A program made the position numbers and the translations under genes. Source: Brucellaceae bacterium (GTDB taxonomy: Bacteria; Pseudomonadota; Alphaproteobacteria; Rhizobiales; Rhizobiaceae). From it: a DNA stretch of 64,000 nucleotides. The notes beneath the pieces are model-generated. The model saw nothing but the letters and a program-made list of their open reading frames with translations. It did not search any database and was not told where the DNA came from. The stretch is taken from contig JACKJV010000009.1 of NCBI GenBank assembly GCA_020637775.1, forward strand, positions 62,001 to 126,000, in the 5' to 3' direction. This document shows, in pieces, positions 46,619 through 57,872 of the stretch. Numbering within the stretch: position 1 is the stretch's first letter; the number at the start of each line of letters is the position of its first letter.

Positions 46619-48067
46619 ATGGCTGACAATTCCTACGACGTGATCATCATCGGCTCCGGCCCGGGCGGCTATGTGACCGCCATCCGCTCTGCGCAGCTTG
46701 GCTTCAAGACGGCCATCGTGGAACGGGAGCATCTGGGCGGCATCTGCCTGAACTGGGGCTGCATTCCCACCAAGGCCCTGCTGCGCTCGGCCGAGATCAT
46801 GCATTATGCCGATCATATCAAGAACTACGGCCTCAAGCTGGAAGGCAAGGTGACGGCCGACGTCAAGGCGGTCGTGGAACGCTCGCGCGGCGTCTCCGGC
46901 CGGCTGAATGGTGGCGTCGGCTTCCTGATGAAGAAGAACAAGGTCGACGTCATCTGGGGCGAGGCGAAACTGGCCGGCAAGGGCAGGATCACGGTTGGCA
47001 AGCCATCCAAGGCGCCCATGCAGCCGCAGCACCCGGCGCCCAAGGGCACGAAGGGCGAGGGCGAGTATTCTGCAAGACACATCATCGTCGCCACGGGCGC
47101 GCGGCCCCGCGCATTGCCGGGCATCGAGCCGGACGGCAAGCTGATCTGGACCTATTTCGAGGCCATGGTGCCGCAGGAACTGCCGAAAAAGCTGCTCGTC
47201 ATGGGCTCGGGCGCCATCGGCATCGAGTTCGCCTCCTTCTACAACGCCATGGGTTGCGACGTGACCGTTGTCGAGGTCATGCCAACGATCATGCCGGTGG
47301 AGGATGCCGAGATTTCCGCCATCGCACGCAAGCAACTGGAAAAGGCCGGGCTGAAGATCCATACCGAGGCCAAGGTCACCAAGGTCGAGAAGGGCGCAAA
47401 TTCGGTGAAAGCCACCGTGGAACTGAAAGGCGGCAAGAGCGAGGTGATCGAGGCCGACCGGATGATTTCGGCGGTTGGCGTTCAGGGCAATATCGAGAAT
47501 CTCGGCCTTGAGTCACTCGGGGTGAAGACCGAGCGCGGCTGCATCGTCATTGACGGCTATGGCCGCACCAATGTGGAAGGCATTTACGCCATCGGCGATG
47601 TGGCGGGACCGCCCATGCTCGCGCACAAGGCCGAGCACGAGGGCGTTGTCTGCATCGAGAAGATCGCCGGCCTGCCCAATGTCCATGCCACCGACAAGGC
47701 CAAGATCCCCGGTTGCACCTATTGCCACCCGCAGGTGGCATCGGTGGGGCTGACGGAAGCGAAGGCAAAGGAGCAGGGACGCGACATCCGCGTCGGCCGC
47801 TTCTCCTTCGGCGCCAATGGCAAGGCCATTGCGCTGGGCGAGGACCAGGGCATGGTCAAGACGATCTTCGACAAGAAGACGGGGGAACTGCTGGGGGCCC
47901 ACATGGTCGGCGCCGAAGTCACCGAACTCATCCAGGGCTTCGTGGTCGCCATGAACCTCGAAACGACGGAAGAGGAACTCATGCACACGATCTTCCCGCA
48001 CCCGACCCTGTCGGAGATGATGAAGGAAAGCGTGCTGGACGCCTATGGCCGCGTACTCAACGCATGA
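46619..48067 (+). CDS. lpdA: Dihydrolipoyl dehydrogenase (E3)
   Basis: 482 aa from the ATG at 46619. DVIIIGSGPGGYVTAIRSAQLG binds FAD; GGICLNWGCIPTKALLRSAE holds the redox disulfide; VMGSGAIGIEFASFYNAMGCDVTVVE binds NAD; YAIGDVAGPPMLAHKAEHEG and the C-terminal HTIFPHPTLSEMMKE with the catalytic His follow. Reoxidises dihydrolipoyl groups of the pyruvate complex. There is a small internal insertion around PMQPQHPAPKGTKGEGEYS, also seen in alphaproteobacterial E3 enzymes. Confidence 0.97.
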   Translation: MADNSYDVIIIGSGPGGYVTAIRSAQLGFKTAIVEREHLGGICLNWGCIPTKALLRSAEIMHYADHIKNYGLKLEGKVTADVKAVVERSRGVSGRLNGGVGFLMKKNKVDVIWGEAKLAGKGRITVGKPSKAPMQPQHPAPKGTKGEGEYSARHIIVATGARPRALPGIEPDGKLIWTYFEAMVPQELPKKLLVMGSGAIGIEFASFYNAMGCDVTVVEVMPTIMPVEDAEISAIARKQLEKAGLKIHTEAKVTKVEKGANSVKATVELKGGKSEVIEADRMISAVGVQGNIENLGLESLGVKTERGCIVIDGYGRTNVEGIYAIGDVAGPPMLAHKAEHEGVVCIEKIAGLPNVHATDKAKIPGCTYCHPQVASVGLTEAKAKEQGRDIRVGRFSFGANGKAIALGEDQGMVKTIFDKKTGELLGAHMVGAEVTELIQGFVVAMNLETTEEELMHTIFPHPTLSEMMKESVLDAYGRVLNA

Positions 48068-48146
48068 TCTGGAGACGATGGCCGACCGGCTCGCGCGCGA
48101 TCTGGCCGGCAGCCGCTGTGGCGGGCGGGTGACAAAGGCACGGTCA

Positions 48147-48165
48147 CTGCCCATATGATGGGCAG
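48147..48165. promoter_or_regulatory. Inverted repeat between lpdA and the GlsB-like gene
   Basis: CTGCCCAT (48147-48154), ATG, ATGGGCAG (48158-48165): 8-bp perfect arms around three bases, 24 bp before the small membrane-protein gene. Could be an operator or a weak hairpin end for lpdA; there is no T-run. Confidence 0.35.
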
Positions 48166-48189
48166 GCCTGACAAGGGGATGATGGCGAC

Positions 48190-48486
48190 ATGATGCATTC
48201 CTACGGATCCGAATTCGGCGTTATGGGCATGGCGGGCGTCGGCTTTTTCGGCATGCTGCTGATCGGCTTTCTCGCCGGTTACGTGGCCGAGCGCGCCCTG
48301 AACCGCAACCACGGCCTGCTGACCAACATCCTCGTCGGCATTGCCGGCTCATTCGTGGGCGGCACGCTGGCCAGCCTGCTGAACATCACCTATTACGGTT
48401 TCCTCGGAAATCTCGTGGTTGCGACGCTTGGCGCGATTGCCATCCTTTGGCTTTTTGGAAAAAGCAGCCGCAACACGCGTTCCTGA
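48190..48486 (+). CDS. GlsB/YeaQ/YmgE-type small membrane protein (transglycosylase-associated family)
   Basis: 98 aa with three hydrophobic segments. FLAGYVAERALNRNHGLLTNILVGIAGSFVGGTLA is the family core with its Gly-rich turns. These proteins are linked to general stress in several bacteria but their action is unclear. It sits between lpdA and lipA without a role that the context explains. Confidence 0.82.
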   Translation: MMHSYGSEFGVMGMAGVGFFGMLLIGFLAGYVAERALNRNHGLLTNILVGIAGSFVGGTLASLLNITYYGFLGNLVVATLGAIAILWLFGKSSRNTRS

Positions 48487-48517
48487 AGTGCAGGCCCGGA
48501 AAAAGGCATAGCAAGAC

Positions 48518-49486
48518 ATGGTCACAATTCTCGACACCGTCACCGGAAAACAGCGTCCGCGCCATCCGGAAAAGCAGAAGAACCCGGAGAACGAGATCCA
48601 GCGCAAGCCCGCCTGGATACGGGTCAAGGCGCCGGTGTCAAAGACCTATCAGGAAACCCGCTCCATCGTGAAGGACAACAACCTTGTCACGGTGTGCGAG
48701 GAGGCCGGCTGTCCCAATATCGGCGAATGCTGGGACAAGAAGCACGCCACCTTCATGATCATGGGCGAGATCTGCACGCGCGCCTGCGCCTTCTGCAATG
48801 TCATCACCGGCAAGCCGCATGCGCTAGACCCGAACGAGCCGGAAAACGTGGCCAGGGCTGTGCGCCAGATGGGGCTGCAGCATGTCGTCATCACCTCGGT
48901 GGACCGCGACGATCTCGCCGATGGTGGCGCGCGCCACTTTGCCGATGTGATCGCGGCGGTGCGGGCGGCCTCGCCGGAAACGACGATCGAAATCCTGACG
49001 CCGGATTTCCTGCGCAAGGAGGGCGCACTGGAAATCGTCGTCGCGGCGAAGCCCGATGTCTTCAACCACAATCTGGAAACCGTGGCGTCCAACTACCTGA
49101 CGGTGCGGCCGGGCGCGCGCTACTTCCACTCAATACGCCTGTTGCAGCGGGTCAAGGAAATCGATCCGGCCATCTTCACGAAGTCGGGCATCATGGTCGG
49201 CCTGGGCGAGGAGCGCAACGAGGTGCTGCAGCTCATGGACGACCTGCGTTCCGCCGATGTCGACTTCATCACCATCGGGCAGTATCTGGCGCCGACGCGC
49301 AAGCATCACCCGGTCAAGGCCTTCGTCACGCCCGAAGAGTTCAAGTCCTACGAGACGGCGGCCTATTCGAAGGGCTTTCTGATGGTGTCCGCCAGCCCCC
49401 TGACGCGTTCATCGCACCATGCGGGGGAGGATTTCGCACGGCTCAGGGCCGCGCGCGAAGCCAGGCAGGCGTCTGCGAAGGACTGA
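48518..49486 (+). CDS. lipA: Lipoyl synthase
   Basis: 322 aa. The auxiliary 4Fe-4S site [12 protein letters not shown] and the radical-SAM site [10 protein letters not shown] are intact, with MILGEICTR-like and [12 protein letters not shown] segments and the C-terminal [11 protein letters not shown] that includes the RSSY-like Ser region. It inserts two sulfurs into octanoylated E2/H-protein, here into the nearby lipoylated PDH subunits. Followed by the coq10 gene after 10 bp. Confidence 0.96.
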   Translation: MVTILDTVTGKQRPRHPEKQKNPENEIQRKPAWIRVKAPVSKTYQETRSIVKDNNLVTVCEEAGCPNIGECWDKKHATFMIMGEICTRACAFCNVITGKPHALDPNEPENVARAVRQMGLQHVVITSVDRDDLADGGARHFADVIAAVRAASPETTIEILTPDFLRKEGALEIVVAAKPDVFNHNLETVASNYLTVRPGARYFHSIRLLQRVKEIDPAIFTKSGIMVGLGEERNEVLQLMDDLRSADVDFITIGQYLAPTRKHHPVKAFVTPEEFKSYETAAYSKGFLMVSASPLTRSSHHAGEDFARLRAAREARQASAKD

Positions 49487-49496
49487 TCGATCATCC

Positions 49497-49958
49497 ATGC
49501 CCAAATTCGAGACCAGACGCCCGGTCGAGCACGCTGCCGGCGACATGTTCGCCCTTGTTGCCGATGTTGAGAAATATCCGGAATTCCTGCCCATGTGCGA
49601 GGCACTGACCGTGCGCTCGCGTCGCGAACGCGATCACCGCGAGATGATCGTGGCCGACATGACGGTGGGCTACAAGGCGATCCGGGAAACCTTTACCAGC
49701 CAGGTTCTGCTGGACCGCCAGGCGCAAACGATTTTGGTGAAATATGTCGACGGACCCTTCAGGTACCTTACCAATGAATGGTCATTCGAACCGCGCGGTG
49801 GAAATGCCTGCACGGTTCATTTCTTCATCGACTACGAATTCCGCAGCCGTATCCTGGGCGCCATGATGGGCGCGGTCTTCGACAGAGCCTTCCGCATGTT
49901 CGCCGAGGCCTTTGAAAAGCGCGCGGACGTGATCTACGGGCGCGGCGGAGCGGCCTGA
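49497..49958 (+). CDS. Coenzyme Q-binding (COQ10/START-like, RatA-type) protein
   Basis: 153 aa from the ATG at 49497. FALVADVEKYPEFLPMCEAL and VADMTVGYKAIRETFTSQV are the polyketide-cyclase/START hallmarks, and the C-terminus FFIDYEFRSRILGAMMGAVFDRAF closes the lipid-binding pocket. Homologues help ubiquinone function in respiration. Its stop and that of the convergent cinA form a short GCCTGA-ACG-TCAGGC dyad. Confidence 0.88.
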   Translation: MPKFETRRPVEHAAGDMFALVADVEKYPEFLPMCEALTVRSRRERDHREMIVADMTVGYKAIRETFTSQVLLDRQAQTILVKYVDGPFRYLTNEWSFEPRGGNACTVHFFIDYEFRSRILGAMMGAVFDRAFRMFAEAFEKRADVIYGRGGAA

Positions 49959-49961
49959 ACG

Positions 49962-50453
49962 TCAGGCGTCCAGCGCGGCCTTCAGCATTGCAAGCGCGTG
50001 AAGGACGGTGGCCCGGCGTACGCCTTCGCGGTCGAGCCCGGCAAACATGCGGCTCTCGGCAATCGCCCGCGCGCCGTCTTTCGCAAGCCCGAACCAGACG
50101 AGGCCGACCGGCTTTTCATCGCTGCCGCCGCCGGGGCCAGCGACACCGGTGACGGAAATGGCGAGATCGGCGCCCGAACGGGCCAGCGCGCCGGCTGCCA
50201 TTTCGGTAGCCGTTTCAGCCGAGACCGCGCCATGGGCCGTGAGCGTGTCTTCCGATACGCCCAGCATGTCCTGCTTGGCCTGGTTGGAATAGGTGACGAA
50301 GCCGCGATCCACCACATCGGACGAACCGGCAATGTCGGTCAGCGCACCGATGATCAGTCCGCCGGTACAGCTTTCCGCCGTGGCGATCATCATGCCCCTG
50401 GCACGTGCGGCATCCAGAACCGCGGCAGCGAATTCCCTTGTTGCAGCGCTCAT
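49962..50453 (-). CDS. CinA C-terminal domain protein / nicotinamide-nucleotide amidase
   Basis: 163 aa stand-alone form. [36 protein letters not shown] carries the active Ser/Thr region of PncC-type enzymes, and [26 protein letters not shown] follows. PncC deamidates NMN in the pyridine-nucleotide cycle. The ATG overlaps the ispDF stop by 4 bases. The long frame upstream of 50453 is inside ispDF and not used. Confidence 0.9.
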   Translation of the reverse strand: MSAATREFAAAVLDAARARGMMIATAESCTGGLIIGALTDIAGSSDVVDRGFVTYSNQAKQDMLGVSEDTLTAHGAVSAETATEMAAGALARSGADLAISVTGVAGPGGGSDEKPVGLVWFGLAKDGARAIAESRMFAGLDREGVRRATVLHALAMLKAALDA

Positions 50454-51643
50454 TCCGGCACCTCGCCGGGATAGATGACGGTTGCGGTGGCGATGGCGGC
50501 AATTCCTTCGCGCCGGCCGACAAAGCCCATCTTCTCGTTCGTCGTCGCCTTGACCGAAACCCGTTCCGGGCCCACGCCCAGCATGGCGCAAAGCGCCGCC
50601 GTCATGGCGACGCGATGCGGGCCGACCTTGGGCGCTTCGGCAATGAGCGTGATGTCGGCATTGGCGATGCGTCCGCCCTTCTCCTTCACCAGCCGCACGG
50701 CGTGTTCCACGAAAATATGCGAAGGCGCACCCTTCCATTGGGGGTCGGAGGGCGGGAAATGCGTGCCGATGTCACCCGCCCCGATGGTTGCCAGCAGGGC
50801 ATCGGTCAGCGCATGCAGGCCGACATCGGCATCGGAATGCCCGGACAGGGTTTTCTCGTGCGGGATCTTCACGCCACACAGCCAGACATGATCGCCGGGC
50901 CCGAACGTGTGGACATCATAGCCATTGCCGGTGCGCACATCCGGAAAGGCGGCGGCCAGAATGCGGTCTGCCATGGCAATATCCCTCGGCCAGGTGATCT
51001 TGAAATTGTCGGGCGAACCGGCGATCAGGCGGACCGGCAGGCCGGCCCATTCGGCGATGGCCGCATCGTCGGTGAAATGGCGCAGGCCGGACGTTTCCGC
51101 CTTGCGATGGGCTTCCAGGATCGCTGAAAACGGAAAACCCTGCGGCGTCTGCGCCGCGAACAACCCGTCGCGCGGCAGGGTGCCGGCCACAAGAGCGGAC
51201 GGATCGCCCTTTTTCAGCGTATCGGAAACCGGAACCGCCGCCAGAACTCCATTGTCCGGCCCAAGCGCTTCCATCGCGCGGTCGATGATGGCTGCGTCGC
51301 AGAAGGGGCGCACGCCGTCATGGATCAGCACGAAATCCGGCGGCTCGCCCGACAGCGCGTCAAGCCCCTTGAGAACCGAGCCTTGCCGGTCGGATGCGCC
51401 GGTCACGAAAGCCAGCCGTCCGGCGTCCAGTCCAGCGCTTGCCACCTCGAACAGGGCGCGGTCATCGGCATGAATGACAGCAATGACGCGGCGGATTTTC
51501 GGATGCCGCAGGTAACTCTCCAGCGCATGGCGGAGCACCGGCTTGCCGCCAATCATCCGGTATTGTTTCGGCCCGCCCTGCTGGCCGGCGCGTTCGCCCC
51601 GTCCGGCTGCCACCACGACTGCATCGAACCGTGTTTCCGCCAT
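50450..51643 (-). CDS. ispDF: Bifunctional IspD/IspF (MEP isoprenoid pathway)
   Basis: 397 aa. The N-terminal IspD part has [29 protein letters not shown] (CTP site), HDGVRPF and PVSDTLKK; the IspF part starts near residue 235 with [11 protein letters not shown], then [34 protein letters not shown] (metal and catalytic residues) and [16 protein letters not shown]. The fusion is standard in alphaproteobacteria. Start at 51643 ([11 protein letters not shown]); the earlier in-frame ATG has no conserved sequence. Divergent from dusB. Confidence 0.96.
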   Translation of the reverse strand: MAETRFDAVVVAAGRGERAGQQGGPKQYRMIGGKPVLRHALESYLRHPKIRRVIAVIHADDRALFEVASAGLDAGRLAFVTGASDRQGSVLKGLDALSGEPPDFVLIHDGVRPFCDAAIIDRAMEALGPDNGVLAAVPVSDTLKKGDPSALVAGTLPRDGLFAAQTPQGFPFSAILEAHRKAETSGLRHFTDDAAIAEWAGLPVRLIAGSPDNFKITWPRDIAMADRILAAAFPDVRTGNGYDVHTFGPGDHVWLCGVKIPHEKTLSGHSDADVGLHALTDALLATIGAGDIGTHFPPSDPQWKGAPSHIFVEHAVRLVKEKGGRIANADITLIAEAPKVGPHRVAMTAALCAMLGVGPERVSVKATTNEKMGFVGRREGIAAIATATVIYPGEVPE

Positions 51644-51733
51644 GTTTGTCACGTTGATGCCCCTGCGCCTTTGCCCTTCGCGCAGCAAGCCATACTGCGG
51701 GCCGCAAGGGGATGCCAGCCTGCAACCGGTTTT

Positions 51734-51753
51734 CTTTTGCGGCAGTGCAAAAG
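51734..51753. promoter_or_regulatory. Inverted repeat in the ispDF-dusB divergent region
   Basis: CTTTTGC (51734-51740), six bases, GCAAAAG (51747-51753). Perfect 7-bp arms, about 70 bp before dusB and 90 bp before ispDF. Possible operator for the dusB-ntr genes or for ispDF. Confidence 0.35.
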
Positions 51754-51819
51754 CCAATTGCATTGCGAGCCGGAACTGTCTAGAAAAAAGGCAGTAAGGA
51801 AAATGCCCGAAAAATAATC

Positions 51820-52851
51820 ATGAACCACCTCGCAAAACTTGCACAACCCCTCGCCATCGGCAAGGTCACGGTGCCGAACCGGGTGTTTCTTGCGCCCATG
51901 TCGGGCGTCAGCGACCAGCCCTTCCGGCTGCGTGCGCATCGGGCAGGCGCAGGCCTGACCATATCGGAAATGGTCGCTTCGGGTGAACTGGCGCGCGGTC
52001 GCGCCGAATCCATGCGGCGCATACGCCTTGCCGGCATTCCGATCCAGTCCGTTCAGCTTGCCGGACGCGAGCCGGAGGCGATGGCGCAGGCAGCACGCAT
52101 TGCCGAGGAAGGCGGCGCGGACATCATCGACATCAACATGGGCTGTCCCGCCAAGAAGGTGACGGGCGGCTATTGCGGCTCTGCGCTCATGCGCGATCCC
52201 GGCCATGCGCTTTCGCTGGTCCATGCCGTCGTGGCGGCGGTATCGGTGCCCGTCACGCTGAAGATGCGTCTCGGCTGGGACACCGACAGCATGAACGCGC
52301 CGCTCATCGCGCGCATGGCGCAGGATGCCGGTGTCGCCATGATCACCGTGCACGGGCGCACACGCATGCAGTTCTACAAGGGCAGGGCGGACGGGCGCGC
52401 CATTCATGCGGTGCGCGAGGCTGTCAGCGTGCCACTTGTGGCCAATGGCGACGTGGAAACCGCAGCGGATGCAGCCGCCATCCTGGCGCAGTCCGGCGCC
52501 GATGCCGTGATGATCGGGCGCGGCCACTATGGCCAGCCCTGGCTCGCCGGGTCGATCGCCGCGGCGGCAGCCGCCGCCAGGAACGGACCCGCTCGTGGAA
52601 ACGCCGCGCCGGACGATCTGGCGGCCTATGTGATTGATCACTATCGCGACATGCTTGCACTCTACGGTGACCAGCCCGGCCTGCGCCAGGCGCGCAAGCA
52701 CCTGGGCTGGTATCTCGAAAGGCACGCGCCCGGCTGCCCGGATGCCATGCGAACGGCGATCATGACCGGGACCGACCCGCACACCGTGATGACGGCGCTG
52801 GAAACGGTCCTGACCGACCCCTCATTCACCGAGACACGGAGAGCCGCATGA
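51820..52851 (+). CDS. dusB: tRNA-dihydrouridine synthase B
   Basis: 343 aa. [19 protein letters not shown] begins the FMN TIM barrel; [23 protein letters not shown] contains the catalytic Cys; [21 protein letters not shown] and [16 protein letters not shown] with [12 protein letters not shown] complete the barrel. Upstream of the ATG lies a four-codon open frame (MPEK, 51803-51817), and no standard ribosome site lies at the usual distance. The stop overlaps the ntrB start (ATGA); dusB-ntrB-ntrC coupling is usual in rhizobia. Confidence 0.94.
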   Translation: MNHLAKLAQPLAIGKVTVPNRVFLAPMSGVSDQPFRLRAHRAGAGLTISEMVASGELARGRAESMRRIRLAGIPIQSVQLAGREPEAMAQAARIAEEGGADIIDINMGCPAKKVTGGYCGSALMRDPGHALSLVHAVVAAVSVPVTLKMRLGWDTDSMNAPLIARMAQDAGVAMITVHGRTRMQFYKGRADGRAIHAVREAVSVPLVANGDVETAADAAAILAQSGADAVMIGRGHYGQPWLAGSIAAAAAAARNGPARGNAAPDDLAAYVIDHYRDMLALYGDQPGLRQARKHLGWYLERHAPGCPDAMRTAIMTGTDPHTVMTALETVLTDPSFTETRRAA

Positions 52852-53990
52852 AGCCGGCCGCGCAGACCCTCACAAGCACGGCCGATCCGGCACAGCTTGT
52901 CCTCAACACGATCCGCCATCCGGTCATCATGGTCGATGAGAAGGGCTATATCACCTTTGCCAATGCCGATGCGGAATCCTTCTTCCGCTCCTCCTCCGCC
53001 ATTCTGGCCCGCAACCGGCTCGACCAGTTCATTCCCTTCGGATCGCCGCTGGCAACGCTTGTCGAGCAGGTGCGTGAGCGCCGCGCACCGGTCAACGAAT
53101 ACCGGGTCGACATTTCCTCGCCGCGGCTCGGCCCGGACAAGGTGGTCGACATCTACGTCGCGCCGGTCATCGAGATTCCCGGCTCCGTCGTGGTGATGTT
53201 CCAGGAGCGCACCATGGCCGACAAGATCGACCGGCAGATGACGCATCGCGGCGCGGCCCGCTCTGTCACCGGCCTTGCGGCCATGCTGGCGCACGAGATC
53301 AAGAACCCGCTTTCGGGCATTCGCGGTGCCGCGCAATTGCTGGAACTCTCCGCCTCCGACGAGGACCGCGCCCTGACGCGGCTCATCACCGACGAGACCG
53401 ACCGTATCGTCGCGCTGGTGGACCGGATGGAGATCTTTTCCGACGAACGCCCCATCGACCGCGCGCCAGTCAACATCCACGTCGTGCTCGACCATGTTAA
53501 GGCGCTGGCGCTCAACGGCTTTGCCCGAAAGTTCCACATCAACGAGGACTATGACCCGTCACTGCCGCCGGTCTATGCCAATCGCGACCAGCTCGTTCAG
53601 ATTTTCCTCAATCTGGTGAAGAACGCCGCGGAGGCGCTTGGCGACCGGGCCGATGGCGAGATCACGCTGTCGACCGCCTTCCGCCCGGGCATCCGCCTGT
53701 CCGTGCCGGGCACTGCCGAGCGCGTTTCGCTGCCGCTGGAATTCTGCGTGCGCGACAATGGCCCGGGCGTTCCGGACGACATCCTGCCCTACATCTTCGA
53801 TCCCTTCATATCCACCAAGACCAACGGATCGGGCCTGGGACTGGCGCTGGTGGCAAAGATCGTGGGCGAACATGGCGGCGTCATCGAATGCGACACGTCG
53901 GCGCGCGGCACGACATTCCGAATCCTCATGCCGGCATGGAAGCCCGGCAGCAACGAGACCGGCGGCCTTTCGCCGGCAACGGAGAACTGA
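52848..53990 (+). CDS. ntrB: Nitrogen regulation sensor histidine kinase NtrB
   Basis: 380 aa, soluble. An N-terminal PAS domain ([29 protein letters not shown]) is followed by the H-box [21 protein letters not shown] with the phospho-acceptor His, an N-box [12 protein letters not shown], and G boxes [13 protein letters not shown] and [14 protein letters not shown]. It (de)phosphorylates NtrC in response to PII/nitrogen status. Coupled to dusB and 3 bp before ntrC. Confidence 0.96.
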   Translation: MKPAAQTLTSTADPAQLVLNTIRHPVIMVDEKGYITFANADAESFFRSSSAILARNRLDQFIPFGSPLATLVEQVRERRAPVNEYRVDISSPRLGPDKVVDIYVAPVIEIPGSVVVMFQERTMADKIDRQMTHRGAARSVTGLAAMLAHEIKNPLSGIRGAAQLLELSASDEDRALTRLITDETDRIVALVDRMEIFSDERPIDRAPVNIHVVLDHVKALALNGFARKFHINEDYDPSLPPVYANRDQLVQIFLNLVKNAAEALGDRADGEITLSTAFRPGIRLSVPGTAERVSLPLEFCVRDNGPGVPDDILPYIFDPFISTKTNGSGLGLALVAKIVGEHGGVIECDTSARGTTFRILMPAWKPGSNETGGLSPATEN

Positions 53991-53993
53991 ACC

Positions 53994-55451
<1,458 letters not shown>

Positions 55452-55604
55452 ACGGATTTCCGCCTCATTTTCACCATCGGCCACCCATAGAGCTTCCGTT
55501 CAACGGCGTTTTGTTGCAGAATCGTCACAATGCGTTGCAATAGGGTCACGCCTCGCTGACGGGGCAGAACCGAGACGGGTGGACGGTTTCTCGTGCTGGA
55601 TCGC

Positions 55605-57872
55605 ATGAAGGAAAAAGGTGACGGCATGATGCCGGGCGAAGGCCGCAGGCTGCTCGCGCTGCCGGGCGTCCTGACCGTCGTTGCCTCGCTGCTGGTCGCT
55701 GTCACGTCCTTCGTCATCCTGATGGGCCTCACGCCCATCACCCCGGACGAAACCACGACCCTGATCCTCATCGGCGTCAACGCCGCGCTCGTGCTGACGC
55801 TGATCGTGCTGATCGTGCGCGAGGCACGGCGGATCATGCAGTCGCGCCGCATCGGCAAGGCCGCATCGCGGCTGCATGTGCGCATCGTGGCGCTGTTTTC
55901 CCTCGTGGCAGCGGTCCCCGCCATCCTCGTTGCCATCGTGGCGTCGGTGACGCTGGACATCGGACTCGACCGCTGGTTCGAAATCCGCACCCGCGCGATC
56001 ATCAATTCCTCGCTTTCCATTGCCGAGGCCTACATCCGCGAAAACGCGGGAAGCCTTCAGGGCACCACGCTTTCCATGGCCGGTGACCTGGACCAGAACC
56101 GGCTGCTCTTCAGTCTCGACAAGGGCGGTTTCCGCAAGTTCATGTCGGACCAGGCCAATGGGCGGGCGCTGGCGCATGCTGCGCTCATCAATGCACAGGG
56201 CGCCTTCGTCATGACGGCGGAGACCACGGCCGAGTTTCCCATGCCGGAACCGTTTCCCGAGGTGATCGAACAGGCGCAGGATGGCCGTCCGGTGCTCATT
56301 CCGCCCCGTTTTCGCAATCTGGTCGGCTGCGTCGTCAAGCTGCGCGAACTGGAGGATGGCGACCTGTTTCTCTACACCGTGCGCGTCGTCGATCCGGAAG
56401 TCATCAAGGCACGACAGATCGTGGCGGCCAACGTCTCCGAATATCAGGGACTGGCCAACAACCGCACCTCGACGCAGGTGGCCTTCGCGCTGCTTTACCT
56501 CGGCGTCACCCTTGTGGTCGTGCTCTCGGCAATCTGGACCGGGATTGCCGTTGCCGACCGGCTGGTGCGCCCGATCCGCCAGTTGATCGGCGCGGCCGAT
56601 GAGGTCTCCACAGGAAATCTCGATGTGCGCGTCCCGGTCCGCCAGTCCGACGGTGACGTCGCCTATCTCGGCGATACGTTCAACAAGATGCTCGCGCAGT
56701 TGAAGAGCCAGCGCAACGAATTGCTGGGCGCCAAGGACCAGATCGATGAGCGCCGCCGGTTTTCCGAGGCCGTCCTGTCGGGCGTGACAGCCGGTGTCAT
56801 CGGTGTCCAGTTCGACGGTTCAATCTCGCTGGTCAACCGGTCCGGCGAGCAGATGCTGGGCGTTCTGTCGGCTGATGTGGAAGGCAAGAACCTGTCGGAA
56901 ATCCTGCCGCATATCGGCCAGGTCTTCGAAATCGCGCGCAATTCCGGCCGTCCGGTCTGGCGCGAACAGACGGCGTTTTACCGCAACGGCGTGGAGCGGA
57001 CCTTCAACGTGCAGATCACGGTGGAGGATTCCGATGACGACGACCATGCCTATGTGGTCACGGTGGACGACATCACCGACCTCGTCACCGCGCAGCGCAC
57101 GTCGGCCTGGGCGGATGTCGCGCGCCGGATCGCCCATGAGATCAAGAACCCGCTGACCCCGATCCAGCTCTCCGCCGAACGGATCCGCCGGCGCTACGGC
57201 AAGGTCATTACCGAGGATCGTGAGGTTTTCGACCAGTGCACTGACACGATCATCCGCCAGGTCGGCGACATCGGCCGCATGGTCGACGAATTCTCGGCCT
57301 TCGCCCGCATGCCGAAACCCGCCATGCAGGAGACCGACCTGCGCGAGGCGCTGCGCGAAGCCTCTTTCCTCGTCGAGGTGTCGCGCAGCGAGATCGCCTT
57401 CGAGCGCGCCTTCATGGACGAGCCTCTTCCGGGCCGCTTCGACAACCGCCTCATGGCGCAGGCCGTCGGCAATCTCGTCAAGAACGCGGCGGAATCGATC
57501 GACGGAGCGACGGTGGACGAGCCGGGCCTCAAGGGCGTCATCCGGATCACCGCCCGCAATGACAACGGCCGGATCGTCGTCGAGGTGATCGACAACGGCC
57601 GCGGCCTGCCGCGCGAGAACCGGCAGAGGCTGCTCGAACCCTACATGACAACGCGCGAGAAGGGTACGGGCCTTGGCCTGGCCATCGTGCGAAAGATCGT
57701 CGAGGACCATGGCGGCACGCTCAGCCTGCACGATGCGCCAACATCGTTCCACGGCGGGCGCGGCGCGATGATCCGCATCGTTCTGCCATCGGCCGGCAGC
57801 GGCGCCGCGCCGGTGGCCAAAGGGGCGCATACGCAACAAGAAAACGACCGGAAGGTGGACCATGGCGTCTGA
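55605..57872 (+). CDS. ntrY: Nitrogen/redox sensor histidine kinase NtrY
   Basis: About 755 aa from the ATG at 55605; a GTG at 55593 and an ATG at 55626 (with AAGGTG upstream) are alternatives. Three N-terminal membrane helices, a periplasmic region, a fourth helix near residue 300, a HAMP domain (RLVRPIRQLIGAADEVSTGNLDVRVP), a PAS domain, H-box [26 protein letters not shown]-box and G box GTGLGLAIVRKIV. Pairs with NtrX, whose gene overlaps its last 11 bases. In Brucella the pair senses low oxygen. Confidence 0.95.
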   Translation: MKEKGDGMMPGEGRRLLALPGVLTVVASLLVAVTSFVILMGLTPITPDETTTLILIGVNAALVLTLIVLIVREARRIMQSRRIGKAASRLHVRIVALFSLVAAVPAILVAIVASVTLDIGLDRWFEIRTRAIINSSLSIAEAYIRENAGSLQGTTLSMAGDLDQNRLLFSLDKGGFRKFMSDQANGRALAHAALINAQGAFVMTAETTAEFPMPEPFPEVIEQAQDGRPVLIPPRFRNLVGCVVKLRELEDGDLFLYTVRVVDPEVIKARQIVAANVSEYQGLANNRTSTQVAFALLYLGVTLVVVLSAIWTGIAVADRLVRPIRQLIGAADEVSTGNLDVRVPVRQSDGDVAYLGDTFNKMLAQLKSQRNELLGAKDQIDERRRFSEAVLSGVTAGVIGVQFDGSISLVNRSGEQMLGVLSADVEGKNLSEILPHIGQVFEIARNSGRPVWREQTAFYRNGVERTFNVQITVEDSDDDDHAYVVTVDDITDLVTAQRTSAWADVARRIAHEIKNPLTPIQLSAERIRRRYGKVITEDREVFDQCTDTIIRQVGDIGRMVDEFSAFARMPKPAMQETDLREALREASFLVEVSRSEIAFERAFMDEPLPGRFDNRLMAQAVGNLVKNAAESIDGATVDEPGLKGVIRITARNDNGRIVVEVIDNGRGLPRENRQRLLEPYMTTREKGTGLGLAIVRKIVEDHGGTLSLHDAPTSFHGGRGAMIRIVLPSAGSGAAPVAKGAHTQQENDRKVDHGV

